This document shows positions 32,735 through 42,335 of a DNA stretch of 64,000 nucleotides, one piece after another. This DNA comes from Prochlorococcus sp. AG-363-O16. GTDB lineage: Bacteria > Cyanobacteriota > Cyanobacteriia > PCC-6307 > Cyanobiaceae. The stretch's first letter is position 1; every line of letters begins with the position of its first letter. The DNA lies in NCBI GenBank assembly GCA_003280095.1, contig QCGA01000002.1:1-64000 (forward strand), written 5' to 3'. The notes under the pieces are model-generated. The model had not been told where the DNA came from. It made no database searches and worked only from the letters and a program-made list of their open reading frames with translations. The translations under genes were made by a program, and so were the position numbers.

Positions 32735-33412
32735 ATGAAACTTCGTAGCACTGCTATTGCTGCTGTTCTCTCCTTAATACCTATAGGACAACCGCTGATG
32801 GTTGGAACTAGTGCTGCTTTGACGAGTGCTGCGGTATTACTTTCTGTCCCTGAGAAAGTACAGGCAGAAAGTGCTGCGTTCTACTACAAGCGTGGCATTA
32901 AAAAACACCGCGCAGGAGATTATTCCGGAGCAATATCTGATTACACCAAAGCAGTTGAGATCAATCCAAGGTATGCAAATGCGTATGTCAACCGTGGCGT
33001 TGCAAAGAGAAAATTAGGAGATAATTACGGAGCAATCTCTGATTACAACAAAGCAATTGAGATCAAACCAAGGGATGCAGATGTGTATTTCAACCGTGGA
33101 AATGCAAAGGGCAAGATAGGAGATTATTCCGGAGCAATATCTGATTACAATAAAGCGATAGAAATCAATCCAAATTTTGCAGACGCGTATTACAATCGTG
33201 GATGGGAAAAGTATGAATTGAAGGATTATTACGGAGCGATCTCTGATTACAACAAAGCAATTGATATTAACTCTAAATATATAAGCGCTTATAAAAATCG
33301 TGGGATCGCAAAGGAAAACATAGGCGATATGAAAGGTGCTTGTTCTGATTGGAGAAAAGCATCTTCTCTGGGAGATCAAGATGCTGCCAAGTGGGTAAGA
33401 AATCAATGCTAA
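32735..33412 (+). CDS. Secreted TPR protein
   Basis: 225 residues: signal peptide MKLRSTAIAAVLSLIPIGQP...EKVQAES, five TPRs of the form YxNRGxAKxxLGDYxGAISDYxKAIEI, and the tail DMKGACSDWRKASSLGDQDA ending WVRNQC. The nearly exact TPR copies suggest recent internal amplification. Paralogues at 26868 and 33726. Predicted exported; likely a protein-binding scaffold. Confidence 0.75.
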   Translation: MKLRSTAIAAVLSLIPIGQPLMVGTSAALTSAAVLLSVPEKVQAESAAFYYKRGIKKHRAGDYSGAISDYTKAVEINPRYANAYVNRGVAKRKLGDNYGAISDYNKAIEIKPRDADVYFNRGNAKGKIGDYSGAISDYNKAIEINPNFADAYYNRGWEKYELKDYYGAISDYNKAIDINSKYISAYKNRGIAKENIGDMKGACSDWRKASSLGDQDAAKWVRNQC

Positions 33413-33425
33413 TGATCTGAAAATA

Positions 33426-33635
33426 ACTTCGCCGTCACTTCACCACGATATAATGAAGGTGCAAACCCAAGTCACTTAATGCTTTTTTAACTCAGGAACT
33501 ATTGAGTGGGAATAAGTAATATATAAAGAACTCAATCACTCCCTCAAAATATCACTTCACCGTGAGTTCAACGTGAAAATTAGGTGACGTAATTGCAAGG
33601 GTTGGGAGAGATTACTTCACCGCGACTTCACCGTG
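33426..33635 (+). repeat. ACTTCACCG pairs, 11-nt period
   Basis: Three tandem pairs with exactly 11 nt between units: 33426/33437, 33554/33565 and 33614/33625. The first pair begins an ~89-bp block (33426-33514) repeated at 34318-34407 after the next TPR gene. Confidence 0.6.
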
Positions 33636-33725
33636 GCACGTTGTCACCGTCTCTTAGGAGAAATCGTAGAAAGAAGATTTTCTCTACGCTTGTATTAAAT
33701 TAGTAGAAGTCGGAAGAGCACCCAT

Positions 33726-34304
33726 ATGAAGAAACGAATTGCTGTTATTGGTGCTGCTTTGTCTTTGATGCCATTAGGGCAATCTCTGGTTGTGGTAACT
33801 GGTGCTGCTTTAACGAGTGCTGCGGTGATACTTTCTGTTCCTGAAAAAGCACATGCAGAGAGTGCTGATTTTTACTACAATCGTGGAATTGATGCTCAAT
33901 CATCGGAGGATCATTATGGAGCAATATCTGATTTCAATAAGGCAATTGATATTAATTCAAACTTCGTAAATGCTTATTATGCTCGTGGATGGAGTAAAAA
34001 TCATTTAAAAGATTATAAAGGGGCGTTATCTGATTTAAATAAGGTGATAAAGATTGATCAGAAATACAAACAGGCATATATTGAACTTTCATTTTCTAAG
34101 ATTCAATTAGAAGATTATTACGGTGCAATTTCAGATCTCAATAAAGTAATAAAAATGAATCCTAATAATTTAAATATTGTTTTTCGAAATCGTGGAATTG
34201 CAAAAGAAGGAATAGGAGACATGAAAGGTGCTTGTTCTGATTGGAGAAAAGCAAGTTCTTATGATGATGAATTCGCTCCTGATTGGGTAAAAGAAGAATG
34301 CTAA
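33726..34304 (+). CDS. Secreted TPR protein
   Basis: 192 residues with signal peptide MKKRIAVIGAALSLMPLGQS...EKAHAES, four TPRs (e.g. DFNKAIDINSNFVNAYYARG) and the tail DMKGACSDWRKASSYDDEFA ending WVKEEC. More diverged than the neighbour at 32735, with the same architecture and a repeated 3' flank, so the gene and its downstream block were duplicated together. Confidence 0.75.
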   Translation: MKKRIAVIGAALSLMPLGQSLVVVTGAALTSAAVILSVPEKAHAESADFYYNRGIDAQSSEDHYGAISDFNKAIDINSNFVNAYYARGWSKNHLKDYKGALSDLNKVIKIDQKYKQAYIELSFSKIQLEDYYGAISDLNKVIKMNPNNLNIVFRNRGIAKEGIGDMKGACSDWRKASSYDDEFAPDWVKEEC

Positions 34305-34317
34305 TTCTCTGAAAAGA

Positions 34318-34407
34318 ACTTCACCGTTACTTCACAGCGATATAATGCAAGTGCAAACCCAAGTCACTCACTGCACTTCCAAATTAGGAACTATTGAGTG
34401 GGAATAA
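34318..34407 (+). repeat. Second copy of the post-TPR repeat
   Basis: ACTTCACCGTT and ACTTCACAGCG (11-nt period), then GATATAATG and GTGCAAACCCAAGTCACT, ending GGAACTATTGAGTGGGAATAA. Matches 33426-33514. Confidence 0.65.
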
Positions 34408-34738
34408 CAGATAATTACTGACTTAATTATCCGCTTAAAATCATAGATTTTCGATATTTATATGTTCCATTTTATGCGTGAGCACCAATTTGATTTCTTT
34501 GACAATATTCCAATCTGAACCATTAATGAGTCACCTGTTAGAGAAATAGAAGGCCTTTTGATTACCAATAGTCATTTCCCTTGGCAGTTGTTAATTTCTG
34601 TTAGAAGAAAATTTAAAAGGAATAGTTGCTCTAAACTTGATACATAAACATTCAGTAGTAGATCGTTATGCATTTTTACTCATAAGGTCTATTGTTTAGT
34701 ATCCTGGTTTTTTGAATCATTAGTCTATTTGTGTTGTT
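34408..34738. other. Island boundary gap
   Basis: About 330 bp with no gene, repeat or terminator recognised. To its right, gene density and conservation rise. Confidence 0.4.
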
Positions 34739-36229
34739 ATGCTTCATTGTTATCGACTGAAAAGGATCCTTTTAAAAAGTTTAGGATTTATTTTTTTATT
34801 TAGTGCAATTTCTTTGTCAGAGCCTTTAGGAGCTAATTCGAATAAAAATATCGCAAATCAATTCGTAGAATCAGGTATTGAGAGAGGTCGTTTGGGTGAT
34901 CATCAAGGAGCAATTACTAGATTTTCTAAGGCTTTAGAAGTTGATCCAATGTTAGCTAATGCTTATTACAAAAGAGGCTTGGCAAAGGCAAATCTTTTAG
35001 ATTATCGTGGAGCAATTGCTGATTTTAGTCAGACTTTATATTTAAAACCTAAGTATATACAAGCTTATGTTAGTCGAGCAAATGCAAAGGTCGATTTAGG
35101 TAATTTACAAGGAGCTATTAAAGATTATACTAATGCAATAGGGATAGAATCTCAAAATCCGAAATTATATATTTCACGTGCAAATCTTTTTAGCCAATTA
35201 AATGATCATATTGGAGCTATTAATGATTTAACTAAAGCGATAGAAATGGATTCTAATAATCCAGAAATACTTTACAAAAGGGCAATATCAAATAAAGAAC
35301 TCGGAAATTATAGAGATTCAATTAAGGATTTGGAGAAATCAATAAAAATTTCTCCTGATCAAGCAATTTTGTATTATGAAAAATCTCTTTTGCTATCAAA
35401 ATTAGACGATTTCGTTGGGGCAATTGATGATTTATCCTTAGCAATAGATATAGATACTAAAAACCCTGATTTTTATTTAAATAGAGGATTGCTAAAGTCA
35501 CAAGTTTTAGATTATAAAGGAGCACTTGATGATTTTAATTCAACCTTAGAACTTGAAAAACAAAATCATTATGGCTATTATAATAGAGGTCTGATTAGAG
35601 CCTTTAACAGAAATTATAAATCAGCAATTCGAGACTTTAGTCAAGCTATTAAATTCAATTCAGAGAATCCATTAGCATATTCAAATCGTGGACTTGCTAA
35701 ACTTAAAATTAAACAATATAAAAGTTCAATTATAGATTTAAATAGTGCAATTACCATTCAACCGAATAATTCAAAATTTTATTTAATTAGAGCATATGCT
35801 CGCAGTAAGCAAGGTGATTTTAGAGGTGTTCTATTCGATGTAGATTTAGCACTAAAATTAGATAGCCGCAGTCTTTATGGATATCAGCTAAGAGCTTTTG
35901 CCAATAGTATTTTGGGTAATTTTAGACAGGCAATTTTGGATACAGATAAAGCTCTTGAATTAGATTCTAAAAATTCATTTACTTATCAAATAAGAGGATA
36001 TGTAAAAGCTAAATTGGGTGATTTTCAAGGAGCGATTTCTGATTCAGATTTATCAATTGCATATAATCCAAAAAATTCATATGCTTATGAGTTTCGCGCA
36101 TATTCAAAAGGTCGATTAGGAGATAAGCAAGGAGCATGTAGTGATTATAAAAAATCTTCTTTTTATGGAGGCGACATCAAAAAATGGCTAGAAAGTGAAA
36201 GTGGAGAGTGGTGCAAAAAAATGCTTTGA
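34739..36229 (+). CDS. Large TPR protein with signal peptide
   Basis: 496 residues. N-terminal basic-hydrophobic segment (RLKRILLKSLGFIFLFSAIS) then about 12 TPRs with the pattern GDxxGAIxDFxxALxLxP, ending DKQGACSDYKKSSFYGGDIK. Repeat units are more varied than in the 32735 protein, pointing to an older gene. Secreted or membrane-anchored scaffold (inference); partners unknown. Confidence 0.75.
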   Translation: MLHCYRLKRILLKSLGFIFLFSAISLSEPLGANSNKNIANQFVESGIERGRLGDHQGAITRFSKALEVDPMLANAYYKRGLAKANLLDYRGAIADFSQTLYLKPKYIQAYVSRANAKVDLGNLQGAIKDYTNAIGIESQNPKLYISRANLFSQLNDHIGAINDLTKAIEMDSNNPEILYKRAISNKELGNYRDSIKDLEKSIKISPDQAILYYEKSLLLSKLDDFVGAIDDLSLAIDIDTKNPDFYLNRGLLKSQVLDYKGALDDFNSTLELEKQNHYGYYNRGLIRAFNRNYKSAIRDFSQAIKFNSENPLAYSNRGLAKLKIKQYKSSIIDLNSAITIQPNNSKFYLIRAYARSKQGDFRGVLFDVDLALKLDSRSLYGYQLRAFANSILGNFRQAILDTDKALELDSKNSFTYQIRGYVKAKLGDFQGAISDSDLSIAYNPKNSYAYEFRAYSKGRLGDKQGACSDYKKSSFYGGDIKKWLESESGEWCKKML

Positions 36230-36350
36230 TCACCTCATCCATAATCTGAATACTAGAAAACAAAGTAAATATTTGAAATGCAGCTTAAGTTATTATTTGC
36301 TAGAATTATTTTAAATAATTATCTTCCTCTAGTCAGGAGACATTTGCTTA

Positions 36351-36896
36351 ATGTTTAACAGATTAATTCATTTTCTTATTTTAACTGATTTTAAGCTTAG
36401 GCGGAAACAAATCAAAAAAGAATATAAACGAATACTTTCTTTTGGAGATTATTACTCAGATAGATGGGATAAAGCTAAATTTTCAAATTTTGGCAAAGGC
36501 ACCTCTGTTTATGATAATGTTTTGATTTTAGGAGATGTCAGGGTAGGCGATCATTGTTGGATCGGTCCAAATTGTATTTTGGATGGCACTGGGGGTAGTT
36601 TGCATATAGGAGATAATTGTTCAATTTCTGCAGGTGTGCATATTTATACTCATCAGACAGTTCAATGGGCGCTGGCAGATGGAGAAATGAATTATGAACA
36701 GCAACCAGTTTATATTGGCAGTAAAAATTATATTGGACCTAACTCTGTAATCTCAATGGGATCAAAAATTGGCGATAGTTGTGTGATCGGAGCTTTGACT
36801 TTTGTAAATGGCATTACTGTACCTTCTGGTTCTAAGGTTTATGGTTCTCCTGGCAAAGTTATGGGCTTAACAGATAGTTTTTTTGAAAAAAATTAA
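36351..36896 (+). CDS. Hexapeptide-repeat acyltransferase (LbH, WbbJ-like)
   Basis: 181 residues. Left-handed beta-helix repeats are visible: VLILGDVRVGDHCWIGPNCI, LHIGDNCSISAGVHI, YIGSKNYIGPNSVI and IGDSCVIGALTFV. The active-site His is probably in VHIYTHQTVQ. Such enzymes O-acetylate sugars of LPS or exopolysaccharide. It is 120 bp after the TPR gene on the same strand. Confidence 0.75.
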   Translation: MFNRLIHFLILTDFKLRRKQIKKEYKRILSFGDYYSDRWDKAKFSNFGKGTSVYDNVLILGDVRVGDHCWIGPNCILDGTGGSLHIGDNCSISAGVHIYTHQTVQWALADGEMNYEQQPVYIGSKNYIGPNSVISMGSKIGDSCVIGALTFVNGITVPSGSKVYGSPGKVMGLTDSFFEKN

Positions 36897-36975
36897 AATT
36901 TAACTATAGAATCATATAAAATATTCATTCTTACCATTTTTAATCTTACTGTGATTTAACCTCATGCTTTGATTT

Positions 36976-37650
36976 TTGGATCAGGGGCTGGTGCTATTGA
37001 CCAGTGCTCGATACCTTGGGTTACTGGCTAAAAGTCTCTTGATTGCAGCAAATCAGCAGGATCTTCAACTTCATCAACGACTACAACAAGACAGTATTCA
37101 AATTGGCGGAAAAACTATTTATATCAATCCATTTCTGTACTGGAGAAGATTTGATACCAATACGGATCGTTGGTTAAGAGAACCTGGACAGTTACGTGAG
37201 GATCAAATTACTGGAAATAGAACTAGGTTCTACCCAGAACTTGATTGGACGTTTTTGGATGATCAACAACGTCAGCTTAAAGATGCTTCCGTTGAGATGT
37301 TTCTCAAGAGTTTGGAGTTAATAGGAACCTTTCATCCTGAGTTGACATCAGGACAATTATTAGAGGTAGAGCGCAAAATGGCAGTTACTAAAAAGCGTGC
37401 TTTCGAAAGGTGGGTAGAAAAATCATTTCGCAAGCGTTTTAGGGAGGAGGAACGTGAAAGAAGACGTTTTGCTCGTGAGAGATTGGTTCGTAGTTGGAAG
37501 GAATGGATCAATCTTGAAACGACCCATCAGGCTTTAGGACCTATGGTTGCTCTTGTTGTGCTATCTGGCTTTAGTGGCTGGTCTATGGGTGTAGCAAATG
37601 TCACGTGTCCTACATTTCTAATGCCTTCCGAGCAGACTGGGATGCGGTAG
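36976..37650 (+). CDS. Conserved hypothetical, Arg-rich with C-terminal membrane span
   Basis: 224 residues from TTG 36976 (GTG 36991 is another option). The body is charged; a basic helix (RKRFREEERERRRFARERLV) precedes a hydrophobic segment (LGPMVALVVLSGFSGWSMGV) near the end, so it may be a tail-anchored protein. The following gene overlaps by 46 bp in another frame. No family recognised. Confidence 0.5.
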   Translation: MDQGLVLLTSARYLGLLAKSLLIAANQQDLQLHQRLQQDSIQIGGKTIYINPFLYWRRFDTNTDRWLREPGQLREDQITGNRTRFYPELDWTFLDDQQRQLKDASVEMFLKSLELIGTFHPELTSGQLLEVERKMAVTKKRAFERWVEKSFRKRFREEERERRRFARERLVRSWKEWINLETTHQALGPMVALVVLSGFSGWSMGVANVTCPTFLMPSEQTGMR

Positions 37651-38057
37651 ATATAAGAGACTTTATGGCCGAGGAACGATTGCATAATTTTCGCTTGTCA
37701 TTAATGCAGGATTTTTTACCTGTAGGTTTTGCGGTTGCTAAGCGCATTCGCAAAGGTGGTGCCAACAAAGTGTTTGAAGCTTTTTCTAAATCTAATGACC
37801 CTTTGAAGGATCTTCGTTTGGAAGGCGAAAGTGAGGCTACCGCTTTAAGGGAAAAATTAGATCAGGTAAGTCCAGGCTTAGGGAACCCAGTGATACCCGT
37901 GACAATTGATGTCACTGATGACCTTCAGGATCAGGAAGGAGATGCTTTACGTCAATTTCTTCAGAATCTTGAAGTTCGTTTAGATCGTCTTCAGTCTTTA
38001 AGCAGTGAATTGGATAATAATGACGAGCAATTTTCTAATACAACTGCCAAAGGATGA
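37605..38057 (+). CDS. Conserved hypothetical before the PBP2 gene
   Basis: Up to 150 residues from GTG 37605; an ATG at 37665 would give MAEERLHNFRL. Residues such as LMQDFLPVGFAVAKRIRKGG and LDQVSPGLGNPVIPVTIDV look well constrained. The 46-bp overlap with the preceding gene could mean a true overlap or a frameshift dividing one protein. Its stop is followed 5 bp later by the PBP2 start, so all three are probably one operon. Confidence 0.55.
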   Translation: MSYISNAFRADWDAVDIRDFMAEERLHNFRLSLMQDFLPVGFAVAKRIRKGGANKVFEAFSKSNDPLKDLRLEGESEATALREKLDQVSPGLGNPVIPVTIDVTDDLQDQEGDALRQFLQNLEVRLDRLQSLSSELDNNDEQFSNTTAKG

Positions 38058-38062
38058 GATAA

Positions 38063-39868
38063 ATGCCTAGAAAGGCGAACTTTGGATATGGAGAGCTACG
38101 TAAAAGTGGAAAGCGTCTCCAACCAAGTGTTTTGTTTGCAATAGTGCTGACTTTTTTTGGAGCGATGTCAGCTCGACTTTATTGGTTGCAGATTGTGCAA
38201 GGCGAGAGGTATCGAGAGTTATCAGCAGATAATCGTATTCGCTTAATGGCTCGTTCACCAATTCGTGGTCGTTTATTAGATCGAAATGGAGAGGTTTTGG
38301 CTAATAATGAACTCAAATACAATCTTTATATTCAGCCACGTTTAATTGATCGCTCAAAATGGCCTGAATTAAGTGTGAAACTTGCCAAAATTTTACAATT
38401 GCCTAGACGTGATTTGGATAAAAGATTTCGTAGAGGGTTCGATCGTCGTGATTATCGAATTAATTTAGCTGCAGATCTTAATAGTGAACAAGTTTTGCGT
38501 TTTAAGGAGGTTTCAAATTTAATGTTCCCTGCCCAGGTTGATGTTGATCTTGTTAGAAATTACCCTTATGGAACTCTAGCTGCGCATGTACTTGGTTATA
38601 CCCAACCTATTACAAATGAAGAGTATAAGATTCTTTATAAAAAAGGATATAAAATTAGAGATAGAATTGGTAGAATAGGTATTGAAGCTGCATATGAATC
38701 TCATCTTCGAGGAGAATGGGGTGGCGAGATGCTTGAGGTTGATGCATTTGGAACCGTCCAGAGAAGTCTAGGTGAGAAGTCAGCAGTACCAGGAAAGGAT
38801 TTAACTCTTACTTTAGATCTTGCTTTGCAGAAAGCAGCTGAAAATGCTTTGGCAGATAAAAGGGCAGGAGCAATTGTTGTTATAGATCCGCGTACAGGAG
38901 CTATTCGAGCAATGGCTAGTAAGCCGTCATTTGATCCAAATTTCTTCTCCAAATCTTTTACATCACAGAAGGAATATGAACAGCTTTTTTTATCTTCTAG
39001 TAAGCCGTTATTTAGTCGTGCTTTAAATGCTTATGACCCTGGAAGTACTTGGAAGGTTGTAACTGGTATGGCAGGTATGGAAACTGGTAAATTTCCTCCA
39101 GAAGTTCGTTTGAAAACAAAAAAATGTATTCAATACGGGGGATTTTGTTTCCCGGAACATAATGGTCGTGGTTTTGGAGAAATTGGTTATGAGGATGCAT
39201 TGCGAGTTTCGAGTAATACTTTTTTTTATCAGGTTGGTGTAGGTGTAGGTTCAAAAGCTTTGTATCAGGCTGCTATTAAGTTGGGTTTTGATTCTCTTAC
39301 TGGAATTGAAATTGCTTACGAAGAAAGTAAAGGGCTTGTAGGTAATGAAATTTGGGCTTCTAGAGGACGTGGATGGGCTAAGCCAGGCAGTACCCCTTGG
39401 ATTCCTGAGGATATGGCGAGTGCTTCTATTGGACAAATGGTTGTGCAGATAACTCCTTTACAACTTGCTCGTGCTTATTCGGTTTTTGCAAATGGTGGAT
39501 ATTTAATTACACCACACTTAGTAGATGGAGAAATTGATTGGACTGCATCCAACAAAACAACTAAAGTAAAAATGAAAATTTCTACTTTGGATACTCTGCG
39601 ACGAGGGCTTAGGAAAGTGGTTGAGTCAGGATCAGCTTGGACTCTTAATCTGCCACATTTACCAAAAATTGCTGGCAAAACTGGTACTGCAGAGGACAGC
39701 AGTACTGGGGGGGCAGATCATGCATGGTTTGCATGTTTTGCGCCGTATGATTCTGCGGAAATTGTAGTTATTGCATTCGCACAAAACACACCAGGTGGAG
39801 GTTCTGTTCATGCTGTACCTATGGCAAAGAAAATCCTTGAAGTATGGAATCAAAATCGTTCTAGTTAG
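38063..39868 (+). CDS. mrdA: Penicillin-binding protein 2 (class B transpeptidase)
   Basis: 601 residues. One N-terminal membrane span (~22-36), a dimerisation/pedestal domain (RGRLLDRNGEVLANN motif ~68-82), then the transpeptidase domain with S328-T-W-K331, S383-S-N385 and KTGT (539-542). It cross-links peptidoglycan during cell elongation with RodA-type glycosyltransferases. It could also be FtsI; the length and the MrdA-like linker order favour PBP2. The gene begins 5 bp after the previous one. Confidence 0.85.
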   Translation: MPRKANFGYGELRKSGKRLQPSVLFAIVLTFFGAMSARLYWLQIVQGERYRELSADNRIRLMARSPIRGRLLDRNGEVLANNELKYNLYIQPRLIDRSKWPELSVKLAKILQLPRRDLDKRFRRGFDRRDYRINLAADLNSEQVLRFKEVSNLMFPAQVDVDLVRNYPYGTLAAHVLGYTQPITNEEYKILYKKGYKIRDRIGRIGIEAAYESHLRGEWGGEMLEVDAFGTVQRSLGEKSAVPGKDLTLTLDLALQKAAENALADKRAGAIVVIDPRTGAIRAMASKPSFDPNFFSKSFTSQKEYEQLFLSSSKPLFSRALNAYDPGSTWKVVTGMAGMETGKFPPEVRLKTKKCIQYGGFCFPEHNGRGFGEIGYEDALRVSSNTFFYQVGVGVGSKALYQAAIKLGFDSLTGIEIAYEESKGLVGNEIWASRGRGWAKPGSTPWIPEDMASASIGQMVVQITPLQLARAYSVFANGGYLITPHLVDGEIDWTASNKTTKVKMKISTLDTLRRGLRKVVESGSAWTLNLPHLPKIAGKTGTAEDSSTGGADHAWFACFAPYDSAEIVVIAFAQNTPGGGSVHAVPMAKKILEVWNQNRSS

Positions 39869-39903
39869 AAATCAAGCAACGATTTAGGAATAATTCAAGA
39901 TTG

Positions 39904-41052
39904 TTATGCTGCATTACTAGTACTCCATTCTGTAAGAACTTGTTGATAGTAATTGCGCAGTTGATTTGTAGCTTTTGGCCATCCCCAGCGTTCTGCTTCT
40001 TCTCTTGCAGCGTTTCGCATGTTTTGACGCTCTAGGTCATTTCCAAGAATATTATTTGTTGCCTGAATAAGGCTTGCTGACCCATCATCTGGTCCGTCAG
40101 GTTCATATAGGCAGCCATTTATGCCATCAGTAATTATGTCAGGAATTCCTCCTTTGTTAGCCCCAACTACTGGGCATCCAGCTGCCATAGCTTCTAGGAG
40201 AACAAGTCCTAATGTTTCAGTGCTTGATGGAAAAAGAAAGGCATCACCACTTGCATACGCACTTGCAAGTTCTTCTCCTCCTAAATAGCCAATGAATGTT
40301 GTGGGCGTGTCTTGGAAGACTTTTTCTAGCTGTTGTCGATTCGGTCCATCTCCCACTAAAGCAAGCCTTGTTTGAGGTAATGCTTCAAGAACAGGTTTAA
40401 TCCTTTCGATTTGTTTTTCTGCGGATAGTCGGCCTACGTAGATCAATAAGGATCCTTCATCTGTGTGTTGGCCTAATAAGCGACTACGCATTGCATTGCT
40501 TCGAAGGTTGGGACGAAATATTTCTGTATCTACTCCCCTTTGCCATAACGCAGTGTGCTGGATACCTTTTTCACTTAGCTCATTCACCATTGCAGAAGAA
40601 GTACATAAATTGAGCGATGCTTGATTATGGGCGGCTTTGAGTAGTTCCCAAAGAAGCGGTTCCAACATGCCCATTCCATAATGTTCTAGGTACTTTGGAA
40701 GGTGAGTGTGATAACTCGCTATTAATGGAATTCCATTGGTTTTTGCAAGCCAAATTCCACCTAGGCCAAGAACCGCAGGATTGACAACATGAATTAAGTC
40801 TGGTTGGAAGTTCTCTAATGCTTCAGATACGGCTGCACCGGGGAGCCCTAGCTTTAATTCTGGATAAAGCGGTAAAGGCATTGCTGGCACCCCTACAACT
40901 TTCGCACCCATGTAATTGGTAGGGGCTCCTTCAGGGCAAAACACCATAACTTCATCTTCTGCTTCTACGAGGTGAGGTATGGTTTTGGTTAAACGAGTAA
41001 CTATTCCATCCACTTTTGGGAGGAAAGTTTCTGTAAAAAATGCAATCTTCAC
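39904..41052 (-). CDS. sqdX: Sulfoquinovosyl diacylglycerol synthase
   Basis: 382 residues, GT4 glycosyltransferase (GT-B fold). The N-terminal domain starts KIAFFTETFLPKVDGIVTRL; the C-terminal one has VYVGRLSAEKQIERI and the nucleotide-binding PSSTETLGLVLLEAMAAGCP. It transfers sulfoquinovose from UDP-sulfoquinovose to diacylglycerol, the last step of sulfolipid synthesis, at the membrane. Its neighbour sqdB makes the donor; a 29-bp gap suggests an operon. Confidence 0.9.
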   Translation of the reverse strand: MKIAFFTETFLPKVDGIVTRLTKTIPHLVEAEDEVMVFCPEGAPTNYMGAKVVGVPAMPLPLYPELKLGLPGAAVSEALENFQPDLIHVVNPAVLGLGGIWLAKTNGIPLIASYHTHLPKYLEHYGMGMLEPLLWELLKAAHNQASLNLCTSSAMVNELSEKGIQHTALWQRGVDTEIFRPNLRSNAMRSRLLGQHTDEGSLLIYVGRLSAEKQIERIKPVLEALPQTRLALVGDGPNRQQLEKVFQDTPTTFIGYLGGEELASAYASGDAFLFPSSTETLGLVLLEAMAAGCPVVGANKGGIPDIITDGINGCLYEPDGPDDGSASLIQATNNILGNDLERQNMRNAAREEAERWGWPKATNQLRNYYQQVLTEWSTSNAA

Positions 41053-41081
41053 TTGTTTAATGGTTTAGAGGAAGAGGCCCT

Positions 41082-42278
41082 TTAAGCATCTTTTTTAATT
41101 GCTTTCGCTTGGGTAGAGGTCCAGGCCGATATGCAAGGTATTCGATTGCGATCACATCTGTCAGACCATCGTCGTGCCACATCAACTACTTCTGATAAAA
41201 GACCATCATCCAGGGTGGTTGGTTTTAGGCCGAGTTCTATAAAGCATCGATTGTCCACTATTAAGTCATTTTCAACTGCTTCATTCCTGGGATTTGGTAA
41301 ATAGTTAACCTTTGCTCCAGTAAGAGCTGCAACTTTTTTGGCTAATTCACCGACTTGGTGACTTTCTGTCATTTGGTTGAAAATCTTCACTCTCTCTCCT
41401 GTCTCCGGTGGATTTTCTAGAGCGAGTTGTACACATTTAACTGAGTCTCTGATATGTATGAAGGCACGTGTTTGACCTCCTGTACCGTGAACAGTTAATG
41501 GATATCCAATGGCTGCTTGCATTAAGAAACGATTTAGCACTGTCCCATAGTCTCCGTCGTAATCAAATCGATTGGTAAGTCGTATATCTCTATTAGTGGC
41601 TTCGGTATTTGTTCCCCAAACAATTCCTTGATGTAGGTCCGTTATTTTGACTTTATCGTTTTTGTTGTAATAAAGAAAAAGCAATTGATCCAGAGTTTTG
41701 GTCATGTGATAAACACTTCCTGGACTGGCTGGATGCAGAATTTCTTCCTCAAATCGACTTCCATCAGGCTGAGGGACTTCTACTTTTAAGTATCCTTCTG
41801 GAATTGTTGCTCCACGGTGTGACCCATATCCATAAACGCCCATAGTTCCTAAATGGACTATGTGTATTGCTAAGCCACTTTCTACAATCGCTGCTAGAAG
41901 ATTGTGCGTTCCGTTGACGTTGTTATCAACGGTATATCTCTTAGTCGCGCTTGTTTTCATCGAATAGGGCGCGGCGCGTTGTTCAGCAAAGTGAACAACT
42001 GAGTTAGGTTTCTCTGCGAGAAGCAAATCTAAGAGTGCTTGATATTCATGGGCAATATCAAGATGCTTGAAGCGGATTGGTTTGCCGCCTATTTCGGCCC
42101 ACGTTTTTAATCTGTCGCCAATACTTGAGATTGGCGTTAATGACTCAACTTCGAGGTCGATGTCTATTTTGCGGCGGCTGAGATTATCCACGATGAGAAC
42201 ATCGTGTCCTTCGTCTGCAAGATTCACGGCGCAAGGCCATCCGCAGAACCCATCTCCACCGAGAACGAGAATTTTCAC
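41082..42278 (-). CDS. sqdB: UDP-sulfoquinovose synthase
   Basis: 398 residues, extended SDR fold with the NAD-binding GGDGFCGWP at ~8-16 and the catalytic YxxxK in SVYHMTKT. Contains the family-specific HFAEQRAAPYSM and TNRFDYDGDYGTVLNRF segments. Converts UDP-glucose and sulfite into UDP-sulfoquinovose. Length is that of cyanobacterial SqdB. Directly upstream of sqdX on the minus strand. Confidence 0.92.
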   Translation of the reverse strand: MKILVLGGDGFCGWPCAVNLADEGHDVLIVDNLSRRKIDIDLEVESLTPISSIGDRLKTWAEIGGKPIRFKHLDIAHEYQALLDLLLAEKPNSVVHFAEQRAAPYSMKTSATKRYTVDNNVNGTHNLLAAIVESGLAIHIVHLGTMGVYGYGSHRGATIPEGYLKVEVPQPDGSRFEEEILHPASPGSVYHMTKTLDQLLFLYYNKNDKVKITDLHQGIVWGTNTEATNRDIRLTNRFDYDGDYGTVLNRFLMQAAIGYPLTVHGTGGQTRAFIHIRDSVKCVQLALENPPETGERVKIFNQMTESHQVGELAKKVAALTGAKVNYLPNPRNEAVENDLIVDNRCFIELGLKPTTLDDGLLSEVVDVARRWSDRCDRNRIPCISAWTSTQAKAIKKDA

Positions 42279-42335
42279 CCAAAACTCCTTCAGGAAAGAG
42301 CGCTTCGCTCATTAGAGCAAGCTACTACAGGGTTT

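Noticed and set aside
33426-33635. CRISPR-like repeats ACTTCACCG
   Set aside because: Units are directly adjacent in pairs with no spacers.
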